Positions 45,362-57,435 of a DNA stretch of 64,000 bases are shown one piece after another (the first letter of the stretch is position 1; every line of letters begins with the position of its first letter). The notes under the pieces are model-generated. The model made no database searches and had not been told where the DNA came from. It worked only from the letters and a program-made list of their open reading frames with translations. The stretch is from Euryodendron excelsum. Its lineage: Eukaryota; Streptophyta; Magnoliopsida; Ericales; Pentaphylacaceae. Location: positions 19,412,001 to 19,476,000 of the forward strand of contig CM065399.1 in NCBI GenBank assembly GCA_033060915.1. The letters are read 5' to 3'. The translations under genes were made by a program, and so were the position numbers.

Positions 45362-46269
45362 TCATAAATTATGTTTGCATCATTTCATCAAATATGTCAT
45401 GTTTTAAATAAAGTTGTATCAGTTCATGAGTTTGTTGGTTGCTATTTGAAAATTTAAAAAGCAAATTAACCACGCCTATATCTAAGCTCTAAGATTCAGG
45501 TTTGAAAAGCAAATAACCAAGTTAGTATGTGTAAAATGGCAACCTTATTTAAATTTGGTTTTCCAATACCCCTATTTTCAATTTCTTTCTCTTTTCCCTT
45601 TTGCTTTCTTTTTCTTTTTTTCTTTCCAAAATCTTCTTTCCAAGTTCCAGTATATTGATCTGTTCTAGATCTTCTATATATAGACCACTCTTCCAGGTGC
45701 AATCCAAAGTTTTAGTCTTAGATAATCTCATCGAATGATTCGTATTTAAATGTTTATTGGCAATGGATTAGAAAAGAAATGATAAGAAATAAAGATCATA
45801 AGAGGAAGCTAGGATGGAAGTTAGTGCACGCTTTGGTTTATGCATTTTATTTTTTGTGCTCCTACAAGGTCACATTTGCCCATTATTGACCTGCACTAAC
45901 ACACTTACACTAGTCCATTGTCACCCCTCTTGAACTCGTTCTAACCCACTTCCAAATGAGTATGCATATAACAACCCATTATGAAGTTGTGCGGGTTTGA
46001 ACAATTTTTTAATGGACAGATTTGGATGATTTCATGGGTTTGAGCTAGAATTGCCGCCCCTAGGAAATTTAAAGCGAATGGTAGAGTTTAAATTGATAAT
46101 TGTAAACTTTTGTAGTTGGAAAATTTCGTGTTCTTGTTTATTTCTTGGAAGTTGGGATGTTCGGTGAAAACCCTAACCTTTGTCTATGTTTTGTCCAAGA
46201 GACTAAAAACTAAAATATTAGTTTAAGATGTTGTGACAATGAGTAATATTGTACATATTAAGGCACAAA
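45362..46269. other. Downstream region of the DUF247 gene
   Basis: AT-rich and non-coding. AATAAAG-like strings occur near 45410 and might serve 3' end formation. Nothing else is recognisable. Confidence 0.45.
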
Positions 46270-47340
46270 AGAAAGCAAACCATTCAATCAGGAACACATC
46301 AGTCTTTTGTCGTGGAAACCCTTAAATGGGAGAAAACCACGTGTCCTCTTCGCCAGACAAAGATCATGCATTATATCTTGTTGTTCAGATGGTTACAAGA
46401 CTCTTTATAATCAAATCTATCAACTCCATGATCTAATGATTGTCTTAACCTTGCTCGTATTCACAATTTACCGTCTCCGCACTTCACCACCTTTCAGATC
46501 CCCTTAGAATGGATTTCACATCTTGAACTCCATCAATACTCTTGATTTCTTCAATTGGGTTGAAGAAGATTGTTGCTAAGATTTGTTTCTAAGCCTTTTG
46601 GAAGGTGGGAAATACTTCTCTCTAAGAGTTTTCAATGTGGCGGCTCAGATCTTGGTCTGGCGAAGTCTGTTGGGCCTTAAATAGTCAAAAAAATCCTAGC
46701 GGCGTGATTCCCGAGAATCCATAATTCGCTCAGTTCACTCCAGTGAGATCCAGCAAGCATCCCACGAGGTTTATCTCGCTCCCGCGAGATCTAGCGAGCA
46801 TCCCGTGAGCTCAATCCCAGATTTTACATGCTCACTGTTTTTTTCATCAACATCCCGCGACATCTCGCGAGAATCCCATGAAGTCCTGTGTAATCTTCAA
46901 TATTGAAGCCATAACGTTTTACTCAGATGTCAGATTGATGAGATTCAAATTTCTCTGGAAAGAAGACTCAAAGATCTACAACATTTCCTCTAATGAGCCT
47001 TTTCGAATTCAAATCGTATCATGATTAAAAACCAGCCACAAGAGAACTGACCTGCTTTTGCAAGAGACCTATCTTCTCAAAATTCATCCAGCTTATGTTG
47101 ATTCTTCCCATGAGGCACTGCAAAGTCCCACAAGGGGTCCCACAAGGGTCAGTATAACTTCTTATGCACACCAACACATCTCACGACTTGTCTTAAAATC
47201 CATTAAGGCTTGTCGAAGTTCCGTAGCAGACTTTGAAGCTTCATACAATCTCTTCTTAGCACGAGCTCGAATGAATTAGTAATGAAGATCATTCCAAATG
47301 CTTGTGATAGACATCCCAATTTCCCAAATTACATTAAACA
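46270..47340 (-). repeat. Probable copia-type LTR remnant, minus orientation
   Basis: The reverse complement shares with 47715-47956 the run CTTAGCAACAA..CTTCTTYAAC, then ATTGATGGAGTTCAA.G.GTGAAATC, in the same order, so the two are inverted copies of one LTR family. On its own strand it has, in order, a U3 with TCTCGCGAGA palindromes (46740-46875), a TATTTAAG box (about 46676-46684), a leader, and the GATGGAGTTCAAG block. The layout resembles copia SIRE/Maximus LTRs. Exact ends are not determined. Confidence 0.4.
46730..46880 (-). promoter_or_regulatory. CGCGAGA palindrome cluster in LTR U3
   Basis: TCTCGC TCCC GCGAGA (about 46778), a perfect TCTCGCGAGA (46863-46872) and several half-sites (GCGAGCATCCC, CCCGCGACA) sit just upstream, on the minus strand, of a TATTTAAG box. 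Confidence 0.5.
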
Positions 47341-47429
47341 ATACTTTGTACAAAATTTAGCCAATTACAAAAACCATACATTTGTTGTCAAACATAAGCA
47401 TTCAATGAGTAAGGAATCATGTCTAAAAG

Positions 47430-47956
47430 GTTCTTCATTTATAAGTATTAGCTAAGAGATGCTTGAGTGAAGAGTTTGGTGAAATATCCAAGAAGCATTC
47501 ACGTTGGATACCTTTTGATAACTTTGGATCGAAGATTCAGCAACGGGTGCAAACTAGACATCTTGGATACCTTTGGATAGATCTGGATATCTTTGGATTG
47601 AAGATGCTACGACTGGAGCAAAGACAGACAGGCTCGATAACTTTCGATACCTTTGGATTGAAGATGGTGCAAGCGTGCAAAAGTCAAAGACAACTTCGAT
47701 ACCTTTGATCAACTTCACCTTAGTGAGTCGTGAATTTTGCGCAGGAAATTGCTGAAAAGGAAAAGTGATTTTTTTGGAAGTCTGGTTCATTTCCAATATA
47801 AAGAGGAAGCCTTTTTAAGTTTTTCTAACGAGAGCAACCGCAGGAAAGAGTTCTTAAAGTTCTCTAATCATCATTGAAGCCCTCAATTGATTCTTAGCAA
47901 CAACAACTTCTTTAACCTTAAAGAATTGAATTGTTGATGGAGTTCAAAGCGTGAAA
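47430..47956 (+). repeat. Probable copia-type LTR remnant, plus orientation
   Basis: Contains three and a bit tandem units of about 62-70 bp (47506-47710) with the core GATACCTTTGGATTGAAGAT, then an ATATAAAG box near 47797, then the leader shared in reverse with 46510-46680. It is interrupted on the right by the Ogre-type LTR starting at 47957. Confidence 0.45.
47506..47710 (+). repeat. Tandem repeat of about 62-70 bp in LTR U3
   Basis: Units beginning near 47506, 47568, 47637 and 47696 repeat GATACCTTTGGAT, ..GAAGAT.., GCAA/CAAAG.CAGAC and ..CTT. They create open frames in three phases that are not genes. Confidence 0.65.
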
Positions 47957-50900
47957 TCTATACGAACTCCATTTTTTCCCGCTCGGTAATCTCCGGTATG
48001 ACCGAACTCATATTCAAAGTGACATAGGCATATTTGAGTTCAAATCAACTTTTCAAACTCAATCCAATCAATCAATCAATCACTTCATGGGCCTGTTGTG
48101 CCTAATAGAGGCAAAATGACCAAAATGCCCTTGTGGCATTGCTCGGTCCAATTCCTGTTGGCACGTCTTCTTAGAGACGGTAAGTCCTCGTTTCAATCTC
48201 ACATTCAACTTCAAGTCCAATTCCAATTCCAATTCAAATTTGGCACGCCTTTTGAGAAAATCGATCTCTCAAGCGGTAAGACCATCCAATCTGGCACGTT
48301 TCCAAGAAAACTTTTCGGAATGGTAAGTCCCTTCAAACCCGTCAACTGAGACAAGACCCCAAGTCCCCGAGATGGTAAAACGGTCCACCTTTGGCGCCTG
48401 CTAGCCCGCTAATCAAGAAATGTCTGTTATTTGGCACGTCTTTTGAGAAAGTTGATTCCTCAGACGATAAGTCCACTTAGCAGCTTCCCGAGATCAGACA
48501 GTCTCTGGAATGAACGCGAAGCGTCAGAGTAATGAAAACACTCATAAACAGGTCAACATTAGGAATTGCCTACAAACCCCCTACGTCACGGGACCGAACT
48601 AGCCTCTTGGTGGTGACACGTTTACCAAAGGACGAGATATCTTTGAAAACCAACGCGTCACAGACCATCAGAGTGATGGAAACACTCAAAACCCGGGTCA
48701 ATACCAATGCCTGCTAGCCCACTCCGATGAAAAATGACCAAACTGCCCCTTGGGCTATTTTGGCACGCTTGTTGAGAAAGTATCTAAGTCCTCAGAACAG
48801 TAGGTCCACCCTTCCAAGATCATCCCTAAGACAATCCGGCATGTTTAAGTGTCGTCCAGTCGATTTGGACCAATTTTGAGACCATTCGGTCAAAATGACT
48901 ATTTTGTCCCTAGGCATCCGAGCACCTCCGGAAACCACACCGGCTTTGGGTATCAAACCGGCAACCTCTCCAAAATGCTTTTAATAGTATCATTGACCTT
49001 CGAATACCTTTTCGGATCACTTCGAGTCAATTCCGGCAAACCCGGTGTGAAATGACATTTTTGCCCGTGGTGGACCGATCGCCTTTTCCAACCACACCGG
49101 CTCTGGGTATCAAACCGGCACTCCCTTGGAACACTATGGATAGTGTTTCCAACCTTCAAGTCTGCCCATGGATCATTCCGAGTCCATTTCAGTGGTTTTC
49201 CAATCTAGTTGATTGTTTTGCCTCTAATAGCCTGGTTGACAATTCCGACCTGGTTTTTCAAGTCCGTTACCTTTGGGACACTATTGCAAGAGTTTCTACC
49301 CATTTTTAGCCTTCCGGACCATTCCCAGCCCTCCAAAAAATTTCTAGACCTTCCGAAGTCACTCCTAATGGAGCCAGACTAAAAAATGCATGGTAGTCAC
49401 TAGGACAGGTGCTCAAATCTTTAGCCTTGCATATTAAGGGTCAAAGATACGTTTCTTGCCCCCTTAAAATATTTCCTAAGTGGCTCGCACCACTAGTAGT
49501 AGCGCCAAGCCAAAAAATAGCCTGACGCCACTATTAATGGGATTTTAAGCCTGACGCCACTATAACAGGCACCAGGTCAATTTTTTTTCTATAAATACAG
49601 AGTCTCCTCCCTACATAAAAAATGTCGGCAATCTTACTCCAGAAACTCTCTCTCTTTCTCTCAATATATAGCCCTCGAACTATCTCCAAACCCTAGTTCT
49701 CTTAGGCTTCTCCAAACCCTAGCCCCCATACACTTTAACCCTAACATACATACACTCAATACGCATCTATACAAGCCTCCAAGCCGACCATTAAAGACTC
49801 AAGGTGCTACAATCTCAAAGCTCTCAAAGATCAAGGCAAAGTAAAGCAAATAAAGTGAACAAATCAAAGAAGACACATGGTTGGTTTTCTATTTACGTTT
49901 ATGCAATTTTTCCTCTTCTATCTTCTTTCTTCTAACCCACTTGGGTTTTCTTCTATTTCAATCCCTATCTTCTTCCCCCCCATTCTTGCATGCTTGAAAT
50001 AAGGGAATCCCCGGTTCATGTGTAGGAAGAATGGTTGAAAGTCACCGTGTCGAGGGTTTTCCTCTAATTCGACCTTAGACCATATGAATTCGGCCCCCTT
50101 GATTACGTGGTGAAGCTTAAACCTTGTATGTTCATGACCCTACTTGCAATGCGCATTTCATACTCATACATCTCTTCAAAATCGTTTTCTAAACTTGTTT
50201 TAAAAAACTTGCATCAAAATCTTTTTCAAAACTTGCATCAAATTTTCTTTTTCCAAGCTTGCTTTCAAAATCACAATCTTAAGGTGATTTTAGCCATTTC
50301 ATGGTTAGAGTCGCTTTAGAAAAGTGTTATATTTAATGAGACCAATATGGTCCATATTTTCAAACTTTGTTATTTTCAAAACCACAATCCTAGAATGGTT
50401 CTAATCTTCCTATGGTTAGAATCGTTTTAGGAAAGTGAGATATTTTTATAAACTTGTAAAACTTCATTTTTCATTCTCTTTCTAAATCACTTTTTGAAAA
50501 TCTCCTTTCCAAAACCTCTTTTTAAATCCTCTCCAAAAAAATCTCTTTTTAAACTTGCTTTCTAAAAATCTCTTTTCTTCAAAATCTCTTTTCAAACTTT
50601 CCTTAAAACTCTTTCTAAAAAAAAATCTCTTTTCTAAAAACACTCTTTCCAAAAATCCCTTTCCAAAAACTCTCTTCAAAAGTTCTATTTTCTAAAACAC
50701 ACTTTTCAAGTTTCCCTCCTAAAAACTCTCTTCAAAATATTTACTTTTCAAAATCTCTTTTCTTGGAGTCCAAGTCAAGCCCTAGAGCCAATGATTAGGA
50801 AACCTTAATTTTCACTTTCCTTCTTCATATCCAATCATAGCTTTCCAAAATTCTATTTTTTACATCAAACTCTTAGCTTTCCTAAACCTCTTTTTCGTGT

Positions 50901-52618
50901 CAAATCATATTTTCTAAATCCAAGTTTTTCAAATCTCATCATTTTCAATTCCATGTCAAATCTAGTCCTCCAACTTAGGAAACCAAATCCAATCCTCCAT
51001 TTTTGGAAATAAAATCAAATTATCTTTTTTTGGAAATAGAAATCAAATCTTTCTTAATTCGATCATTTCCTAATTCCAAAATTTCTTAATGTCAAACCTT
51101 TCTAAATTTCAAACTTTCCAATCTTTCTAAATTTAAACATTTCCTAATTTCTAAACTTTCTAAATCTTTTTTAAATCAAACTTTTCAAATTCCAAATCTT
51201 TCTTAGATTAAAATCTTTCCAAAACCAAAATTTTTCAAATTTTCAAAACTTTCTAAATTCAAAACTTTCCTACGTTCAAACTTTCTAAATCCTAAAGCTT
51301 TTCAAAGTCCAATCTTTCCTAATCCCTAACTTTTTCTAAGTCAATTTTTTCAAATCAAATCAAACTGCTTTTCAAAATCTTTCTTAAAATCTAACTTTCC
51401 TAATTCGAATCTTTCGTAATTTGAACCTTTTCTAATTCGAACCTATCCTAAATCCAACTTTCTAAAATCAAAATTTTCAAATCTAAATCAAACCTTCCTA
51501 ATTCAACCACGTATTCCAATCTTAGGTAACCTAAACCTTAGGAGGCCTAAATCTTAGTTCAATCCTAAACCTAAAATTAGGAAGCTTCCACTTTTTTCTA
51601 AAACTCTTTTCTAAGTTAAGATGGTTTTCTATTTTCAAATTTCTATCTTTCCAAATCTAGTCCAAGTTCTCTTTTAAGGGTCAAATCCTCTTTCAAGTTC
51701 AATTTTAGGTCTAAGTTCAATCTCGATTCCAATCTTTCATTCTAAGTTTCAAATCAAACTCTTTTTCCAATCAAAATCTTCTATTTTCAATCGGACTCTT
51801 GTCCAAACTACGACTGACCTGATTCCTGAAAAGAGATACGTAGGCAACTCTCATGAGTGCGGTTATAACTTTTTTCAAATTTCTAATTTCGTAATTATTT
51901 TCAAATTTAAAATTCTATAATTTCTTTCAAGTTTCTAATTTCATAACTTTTCTTAAGTTTCCAATTCCATGACTATTTTCAAACTTTTAATTCCATGATC
52001 TATTTCAAATCTCTATTTTCAATCTCTAAAACTTTCTTTCAAACTTCAAAGTCTTCTTTTCAAGTCTATTTTCAAAATCAAAATCTTTTCTTGTATTTGC
52101 ATATCATGCATCATGTCAACTTCTTTTCTAAAGTGAATAGTATTGGATAATTGTTAATCAAAGATTCTAATGAGTAAACTTAGGGTGAATAGTTATGTAG
52201 GTACCACAAGGGTGGGGTAGGGCGATGGCTTAGTGCGTCTTCCCTACACGTAACCAACCTCTGAATCTAGATTACCGTTTTCAAATACCAAATAGAGTTA
52301 TTTTCAAAAAATGGCTTAAATATTTGCAAAGATTTCCAAACAACCTGTTTTCTTAAAAATCCTCTCTTGAGGAGGTTTTCGAAATCATGTTTCAAAAACC
52401 CTAAGTGTAATATTCCGATTGTGCTTAGTTTTAGGTGACCTAACTCATCTTAATCAAGTTAGGTGACGGCTCTAAATCTTTTTTAAAAGCCCTTATTCAA
52501 AATTAATTTCTAATTCAAATCTAGTCACACTCGTCCTTCTAAGAGGATGAGTTCTAACGAGAGAGCACTATGCTTTTCTCACTTGTCTTTTTCGAGTGCG
52601 AAAAATCGGGACGCGATA
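47957..52618 (+). repeat. Ogre-type 5' LTR, plus orientation (4.7 kb)
   Basis: Starts with a decayed TGTAAGCACCCC (TATACGAACTCC) and ends GGACGCGATA at 52618, followed by GC and an intact primer site. It belongs to the same subfamily as 9792-14444. It carries five GGCACG...GGTAAG modules (48166, 48240, 48294, 48434 and 48763) in place of an expanded minisatellite, one about 155-bp repeat pair (48930-49120), weak palindromes (about 49490-49575), TATA (49590-49597), AACCCTA leader, G-poor tract (50170-51780) and conserved block (about 51790-51850). The left boundary is uncertain by a few bases. Confidence 0.8.
49590..49597 (+). promoter_or_regulatory. LTR TATA box
   Basis: TATAAATA followed by CAGAGTCTCC, at the same place as in the other long LTRs, though here the upstream palindromes have degenerated. 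Confidence 0.65.
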
Positions 52619-52620
52619 GC

Positions 52621-52638
52621 TGGCGACTCCACTGGGGA
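52621..52638 (+). other. Primer binding site, tRNA-Arg type
   Basis: TGGCGACTCCACTGGGGA, two bases after the LTR end. It is the exact complement of the 3' end of plant tRNA-Arg(ACG) including CCA as I know that tRNA. Tat/Ogre-lineage elements are known to use tRNA-Arg. This fixes the family and the direction of transcription. Confidence 0.85.
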
Positions 52639-54215
52639 GGCTTAAAGAGTTAGGTCACTGTCATGTCTCTTCATCCTCACCCATTTGGAGTCTTTGATTA
52701 ACTTGTCCAATTCTATCCACTTCAAACTTTCAAAATCCATTTTTTTAAGTTGTTTTAAAAAAAAAAAAAATGTCATTGTTTGCACTCTACTCATATTCAT
52801 TTTATCCTGCATTAAGTTTGTCATTCAAGTACTGACTTTTCCATATTTATTTTTGTAGGTGGACCCTTGTTCACATATTTATTTCATGTCATATTAACTG
52901 CCATGTATGAATGAATGTATGGAATGAATAGGATGGATGGGAGTTGTTGGCCCCTTTTTTTTAATTTTTTAAAATCACACACACTACACATGCACTTGTA
53001 TTCTGCATATTTGCATTCTCTACCCTGATATGTCCGTTCTAGTTAGAAGGGGGAACGGTATATTGGTTGTGGGCAAGAGGTTGTATCAGTTTCTTTGCCT
53101 ACGGTTTGTTGATGGTTCTGTCGCTCTTATTACCAATCGATAATGGCACCACCTCAAGGAGTGGGCTTAAACTTGAAGATCTGGAAACTGAGCCTTCTTA
53201 GAAAGCATTAGTAAACCCTCAACATCATGCTTATATAGACACCATGCATAGCTGAACCTCTACCGAAATTAGGACACGCACGCTGTTTTCAAACCCATGG
53301 AGGAAAGGGCGACTGCTTTATTTTCCTTTATATTTGTTTATTGTTGTTGTTTATAATGATTGTACTCTTACCGTTATAATGCTCATCTAGCTGTTCATAT
53401 ATGCATGTTTACTTTAATTGCATTATTTCTCCTTATACTCTTTGCATCCATATTCATGCATACAATATTTCATCTCAAGAAAAGAGTTCCGAAGTAACTC
53501 AAGTTACTGCATTCTCATGCATATGATTAACCTATCGAGAGTGACACCAAGGTTACTCTCCCTTGCATTAAACCTACCCAAACCCTAAAGGTTCCCATGT
53601 AACCCTAAGGATTTATGGAATGCATTTCAAGTCATTGCATAAGAAGGGCCCCAATCCCTCTATGCTCACGGAGATAAGATTGCCAAGAAGATAAGGGGCA
53701 GTCAATCAATAAGGTCTCTCAACGATCTCCTCGACATCAAATCCAAAGAAGGCGAATCCGAAGACTGAAGAGTAGTTTAGGATTTCAAATGTAAAATTAG
53801 ATAGGTGAAAGTCCAAAGGAAAATGTTTCCCTTTCCCCTATTAAAGTCTGCCTTATTTCCTCTTGTACTCTAAATTCAAAGTTCCATGTATTCTTTTACT
53901 TTTCGCAATTGAATATATGAGTGAATGAATGTTCCCAGCCGACGGTGAGGTACCTACATACAGGGGTAAAACCCATATCTCCAAAAGTGAATCAAAGCCA
54001 TCATATTTAGTCTCCCTCTCAAATGGGGACACCCTAGAGCATGCATTGCATAGAGCTCTTTAAAAACCAAAAACTATCTTACAATTTGTGTCCCTGTTTT
54101 TTTGCTTCTTTCTTTTTCATTTATAGAGGTCACACTATACCGAGTCAACATTGCTCTCAAGAAAGGTCAACATCCACCTAGGGACCCCATTATCACCCGA
54201 TAAAGAGCCTTACTT
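52639..54215 (+). other. 5' leader of plus-strand Ogre-type element
   Basis: Homologous to the leader of the minus-strand element (8523-9773 reversed). It contains a poly-A run (about 52757-52770), the GTTAGAAGGGGGAACGGTAT block and CATGTATG repeats. No coding sequence before the gag ATG. Confidence 0.65.
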
Positions 54216-54263
54216 ATGGTCGCCAACCCAGAAGAAACATCACCAGTCTCTCGAGATGAGGTC
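54216..54263 (+). pseudogene. gag: Truncated gag start
   Basis: ATG opens MVANPEETSPVSRDEV at the expected distance after the leader. After about 16 codons the sequence switches to inverted LTR sequence. Everything else of gag-pol is missing. The identity as gag start is inferred from position by comparison with 8522. Confidence 0.4.
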
Positions 54264-54270
54264 AACAAAA

Positions 54271-56671
54271 AAAGGATTGAATTAAGAAAGGTTTGATTTC
54301 TATTTTCAAAAAGAGATCATTTGATTTTGTTTTCAAAAACGGAGGATTGGATTTGGTTTCCTAAGTTAGAAGACTAGATTTGACATAAAAAAGAGGTTTA
54401 GGAAACCTAATAGTTCGATGTAGAAAGTAGAATTTTGGAAAGCTATGATTGGATGTGAAAAAGGAAAACGAAAATTAGGGTTTCCTAATCATTGGCTCTA
54501 GGGCTTGACTTAGGCTTTAAGAAAAAGAGATTTTGGAAAGTAAATCTTTTGAAAAGAGTTTCTAAGAGGGAAACTTGAAAAAGTATTTTTAGAAAATAGA
54601 ACTTTTGAAAAGAGTTTTTGAAAAGGAATTTTTGGAAAGAGATTTTTTTTTAGAAAAAGTTTTAAGGAAACTAAGTTTAAAAAGAGATTTTGAAAAAAAG
54701 AGATTTTTAGAAAACAAGTTTAAAAAGAGATTTTTGGAGAGGATTTAAAAAGAAGCTTTGGCAAGGAGATTTTTAAAAAGTGATTTGGAAAGAGAATGGA
54801 ATATGAACTTTTACAAGTCTCTAAAAATATCTCATTTGCCTAAAACGATTCTAACCATAGGAAGATTAGAACCATTCTAGGACTGTGGTTTTGAAAATAT
54901 GGACCATACTGGTCTCATTAAATCTAACATTTTTTTAAAGCAACCCTAACCATGAAATGACTAGAATCACCTTAGAATTGTGATTTTGACAAAAACAATT
55001 TAGGGTTTACACCCAAAAACTTATGTAACACTTTCCTAAAACAACCCTAACCATAGAACGGCTAGAATCATCTTAGGATTGTGATTTTTTGAAAACAAAT
55101 TTGAAAGGGAAGATTTTAATACAAGTTTTGAAAGAGATTTTGATGTAAGTTTTGAAAACAAGTTTAGAAAACGATTTTGAAGAGATATATAAGTATGATA
55201 TGCACAATGCAAGTACGGTCGTGAACATACAAGATTTAGGCTTCACCACATAACCAAGGGGGCCGAATCCACATGGTCTTAGGTTAAATTAGAAGAAAGC
55301 CCCCGACACGGTGACTTTCAACCATTCTTCCTACACATGAATCGGAAATTCCCTTGTTTCAAGCATACAAGAAAAGGGGGAAGAAGATAGAGGATTAAAA
55401 TAGAAGAAAACCCAAGTGAGTTAGGAGAGAGAAGAGAGAAAGGGGAAATAGCATAAACATAAATAGAAAACCAACCTTGGGTCTTCTTTGATTTGCTTGC
55501 TTTACTTCGCATTGATCTTCTAAAGCTTCGAGATGGTAGCACCTTGAGTCTTCAATGGTCGGCTTAAAGGCTCGTATAAGCGCGTCTTGAGTGTATGTAT
55601 GTTGGGGTTAAAGTGTATGGGGGCTAGGGTTTGAAGAAGCCTTAGAGAGCTAGGGTTTGGAGAGAGTTCGAGGGCTGTATATCGAGAGAGAGAGAGAGTT
55701 TCTGGAGTTAGATTGCCGACCTTTTTCACGCAGGGAAGAGGCTCTGTATTTATAGCCAAAAAATTGACATGGCGCCTGTTGCAGTGGCTCTAGGCTTAAA
55801 ATCCCATTGGTGCCACTACTAGTGGCGCTAGCCACTTAGGAAATATTTTAGGGTGGCAAGAAACGTATCTTCGACCCTTGATACGCAAGGCAGAAGATTT
55901 GGACACTTGTCCTAGTGATTACAATGCATTTTTTAGCCTAGCTCCACTAGGAGTGACTCCGGAAGGTCCAGGAATGTTTTGGAGTGTCGAGAATTGTCCG
56001 GAAGGCCGAAAATGGGTAAAAACCCTTGAAATAATGTCCCAGAGGTAACAGACTTGAAAAACAAGGTCGGAATTGTTGACCGGGCTATTAGGGGCAAAAC
56101 AGTCAACTAGACCGGAAAACCACCGGAATGGGCTCAGAATAATCCATGAGTGGACTTGAAGGTTTGAAACACTATCCAGCATGTTCCAAGGAAGTGCTGG
56201 CTTGATACCCAGAGTCGGTGTGATTGGAAAAGGCGACCAACCCACCAGGGGTAAAACGGTCATTTTTGCATTGAGTTTGCCAAAATTAACTCGAAATGAT
56301 CCGGAAAGATAATGGAAGGTCAAAAATACTATAAGAAGCATTCTTGGGAGGTTACTGGTTTAATATCTAGAGTCGGTGTGGTGCCCGGAGGCACTTGGAT
56401 GCCTAAGGGCAAAATGGTTATTTTTACCGAATGGTGTCAGAATTGGTCTGGAACCGACTGGAAAGCACTTAAACAGGCCGGATTGTCTTTAGGACGATCT
56501 TGGAATGGTGGACTTACCGTTCTGAGGACTTAGGTACTTTTTTGAGAAGCGTGCCAAAAATAGCCCAAGGGGCAATTTGGTCATTTTTCACCAGAGTGGA
56601 CTAGCAGGCACTGGTGTTGACTTGAGTTTTGAGTGTTTCCATCACTCTGACGGTTTGTGACGAGTTAGTTT
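54271..56671 (-). repeat. Ogre-type LTR fragment, minus orientation
   Basis: Reverse complement of the LTR at 47957, covering its parts from about 51060 back to about 48640. It includes the G-poor tract, leader, TATA (55747-55754), palindromes (about 55770-55830) and about 155-bp repeats (56180-56400). It is truncated at the left by the junction with the gag start and at the right, at TTAGTTTC, by the Athila-like LTR beginning TGATTAAG. The missing remainder is not seen on the far side within the window. Confidence 0.75.
55747..55754 (-). promoter_or_regulatory. LTR TATA box (minus strand)
   Basis: TATTTATA on the plus strand, corresponding to the conserved TATAAATA of the family. Confidence 0.55.
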
Positions 56672-57070
56672 CTGATTAAGCTACATAAGTGCAGTTCAAT
56701 ACAACTAAACTGACCTAAGTTAGCTTTAAATTAGGTTAATTATACCCTCCTTAGTATATATTGTACTGAGAGTCGTATTTTGAGTTCATTGCAGGAAAAT
56801 GTTGATAAAGAAGAGGATTTGGAGCCATAAAAGTGATTCGGAGTGCAGACACGCATATCGAGGACCATTGCTGGGATTTATCTTGGGAAACATGCAACTT
56901 ATCATCCGTAGCTGAGAATGGAATGAAGAATGTGCCGTTGGAAAGATCTCGCAAAGTTATACAAGTTCATCTCTAATGAGCATTTCGAGAAATGGACTCC
57001 AAGAGCCTTAAACTCGAGCTGCAAAGAAATAAGGGGAAGACAGTGAAAATTGTGGAAAAATACACTGAGA

Positions 57071-57369
57071 GTTCGAACTGTGGAAACAAGGAGAAAGTGA
57101 GAGTTCGAACGGCGGCTAGCAAAAATTGAAGAAAAATGGTTTTTTGGCCTTAGGGTTCGAACTCTCAGAGGCTGGACACTTAAAAGAAGCATTTACAGGC
57201 TTAGGGTTCGAACCCTAATTATAAGAGGAAACATGAGTTCGAACTATAAGAAGGAAAATGAGAAAAATTGCTCTGAGGGTTCGAACTCCTCTGCTAGAGT
57301 TCAAACTCTAAGAAGAAAAAAAGAGAAACAAGGTTCTGAGGGTTCGAACTCTTCTGGTAAGGTTCGAAC
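57071..57369 (+). promoter_or_regulatory. Array of nine GTTCGAAC palindromes
   Basis: Perfect GTTCGAAC at 57071, 57103, 57155, 57206, 57237, 57279, 57342 and 57362, plus GTTCAAAC at 57299. Several are extended (GGGTTCGAACCC at 57204-57215; GAGTTCGAACTC-like elsewhere). They lie within 60-360 bases upstream of the TATATAT box. Each also resembles the pol III B-box (GGTTCGANNCC). Confidence 0.85.
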
Positions 57370-57428
57370 TCTAAGAAGGATTTTTGGGTCGAATTTTCTG
57401 TTCCTACTAGGACTCTGCCTCCGATCTC

Positions 57429-57435
57429 TATATAT
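57429..57435 (+). promoter_or_regulatory. TATA box of Athila-like LTR
   Basis: TATATAT followed by CCCTTCAATTTTCTGG. It lies 60 bases after the last GTTCGAAC. Confidence 0.6.

Noticed and set aside
53100..54200. Possible host gene in the leader after 52638
   Set aside because: It is homologous to the leader of the minus-strand element and has no sustained frame.
57071..57369. Heat-shock elements or tRNA genes at the GTTCGAAC array
   Set aside because: Heat-shock elements need GAA and TTC blocks two bases apart, whereas here they abut. The B-box-like core has no A-box or tRNA fold around it.
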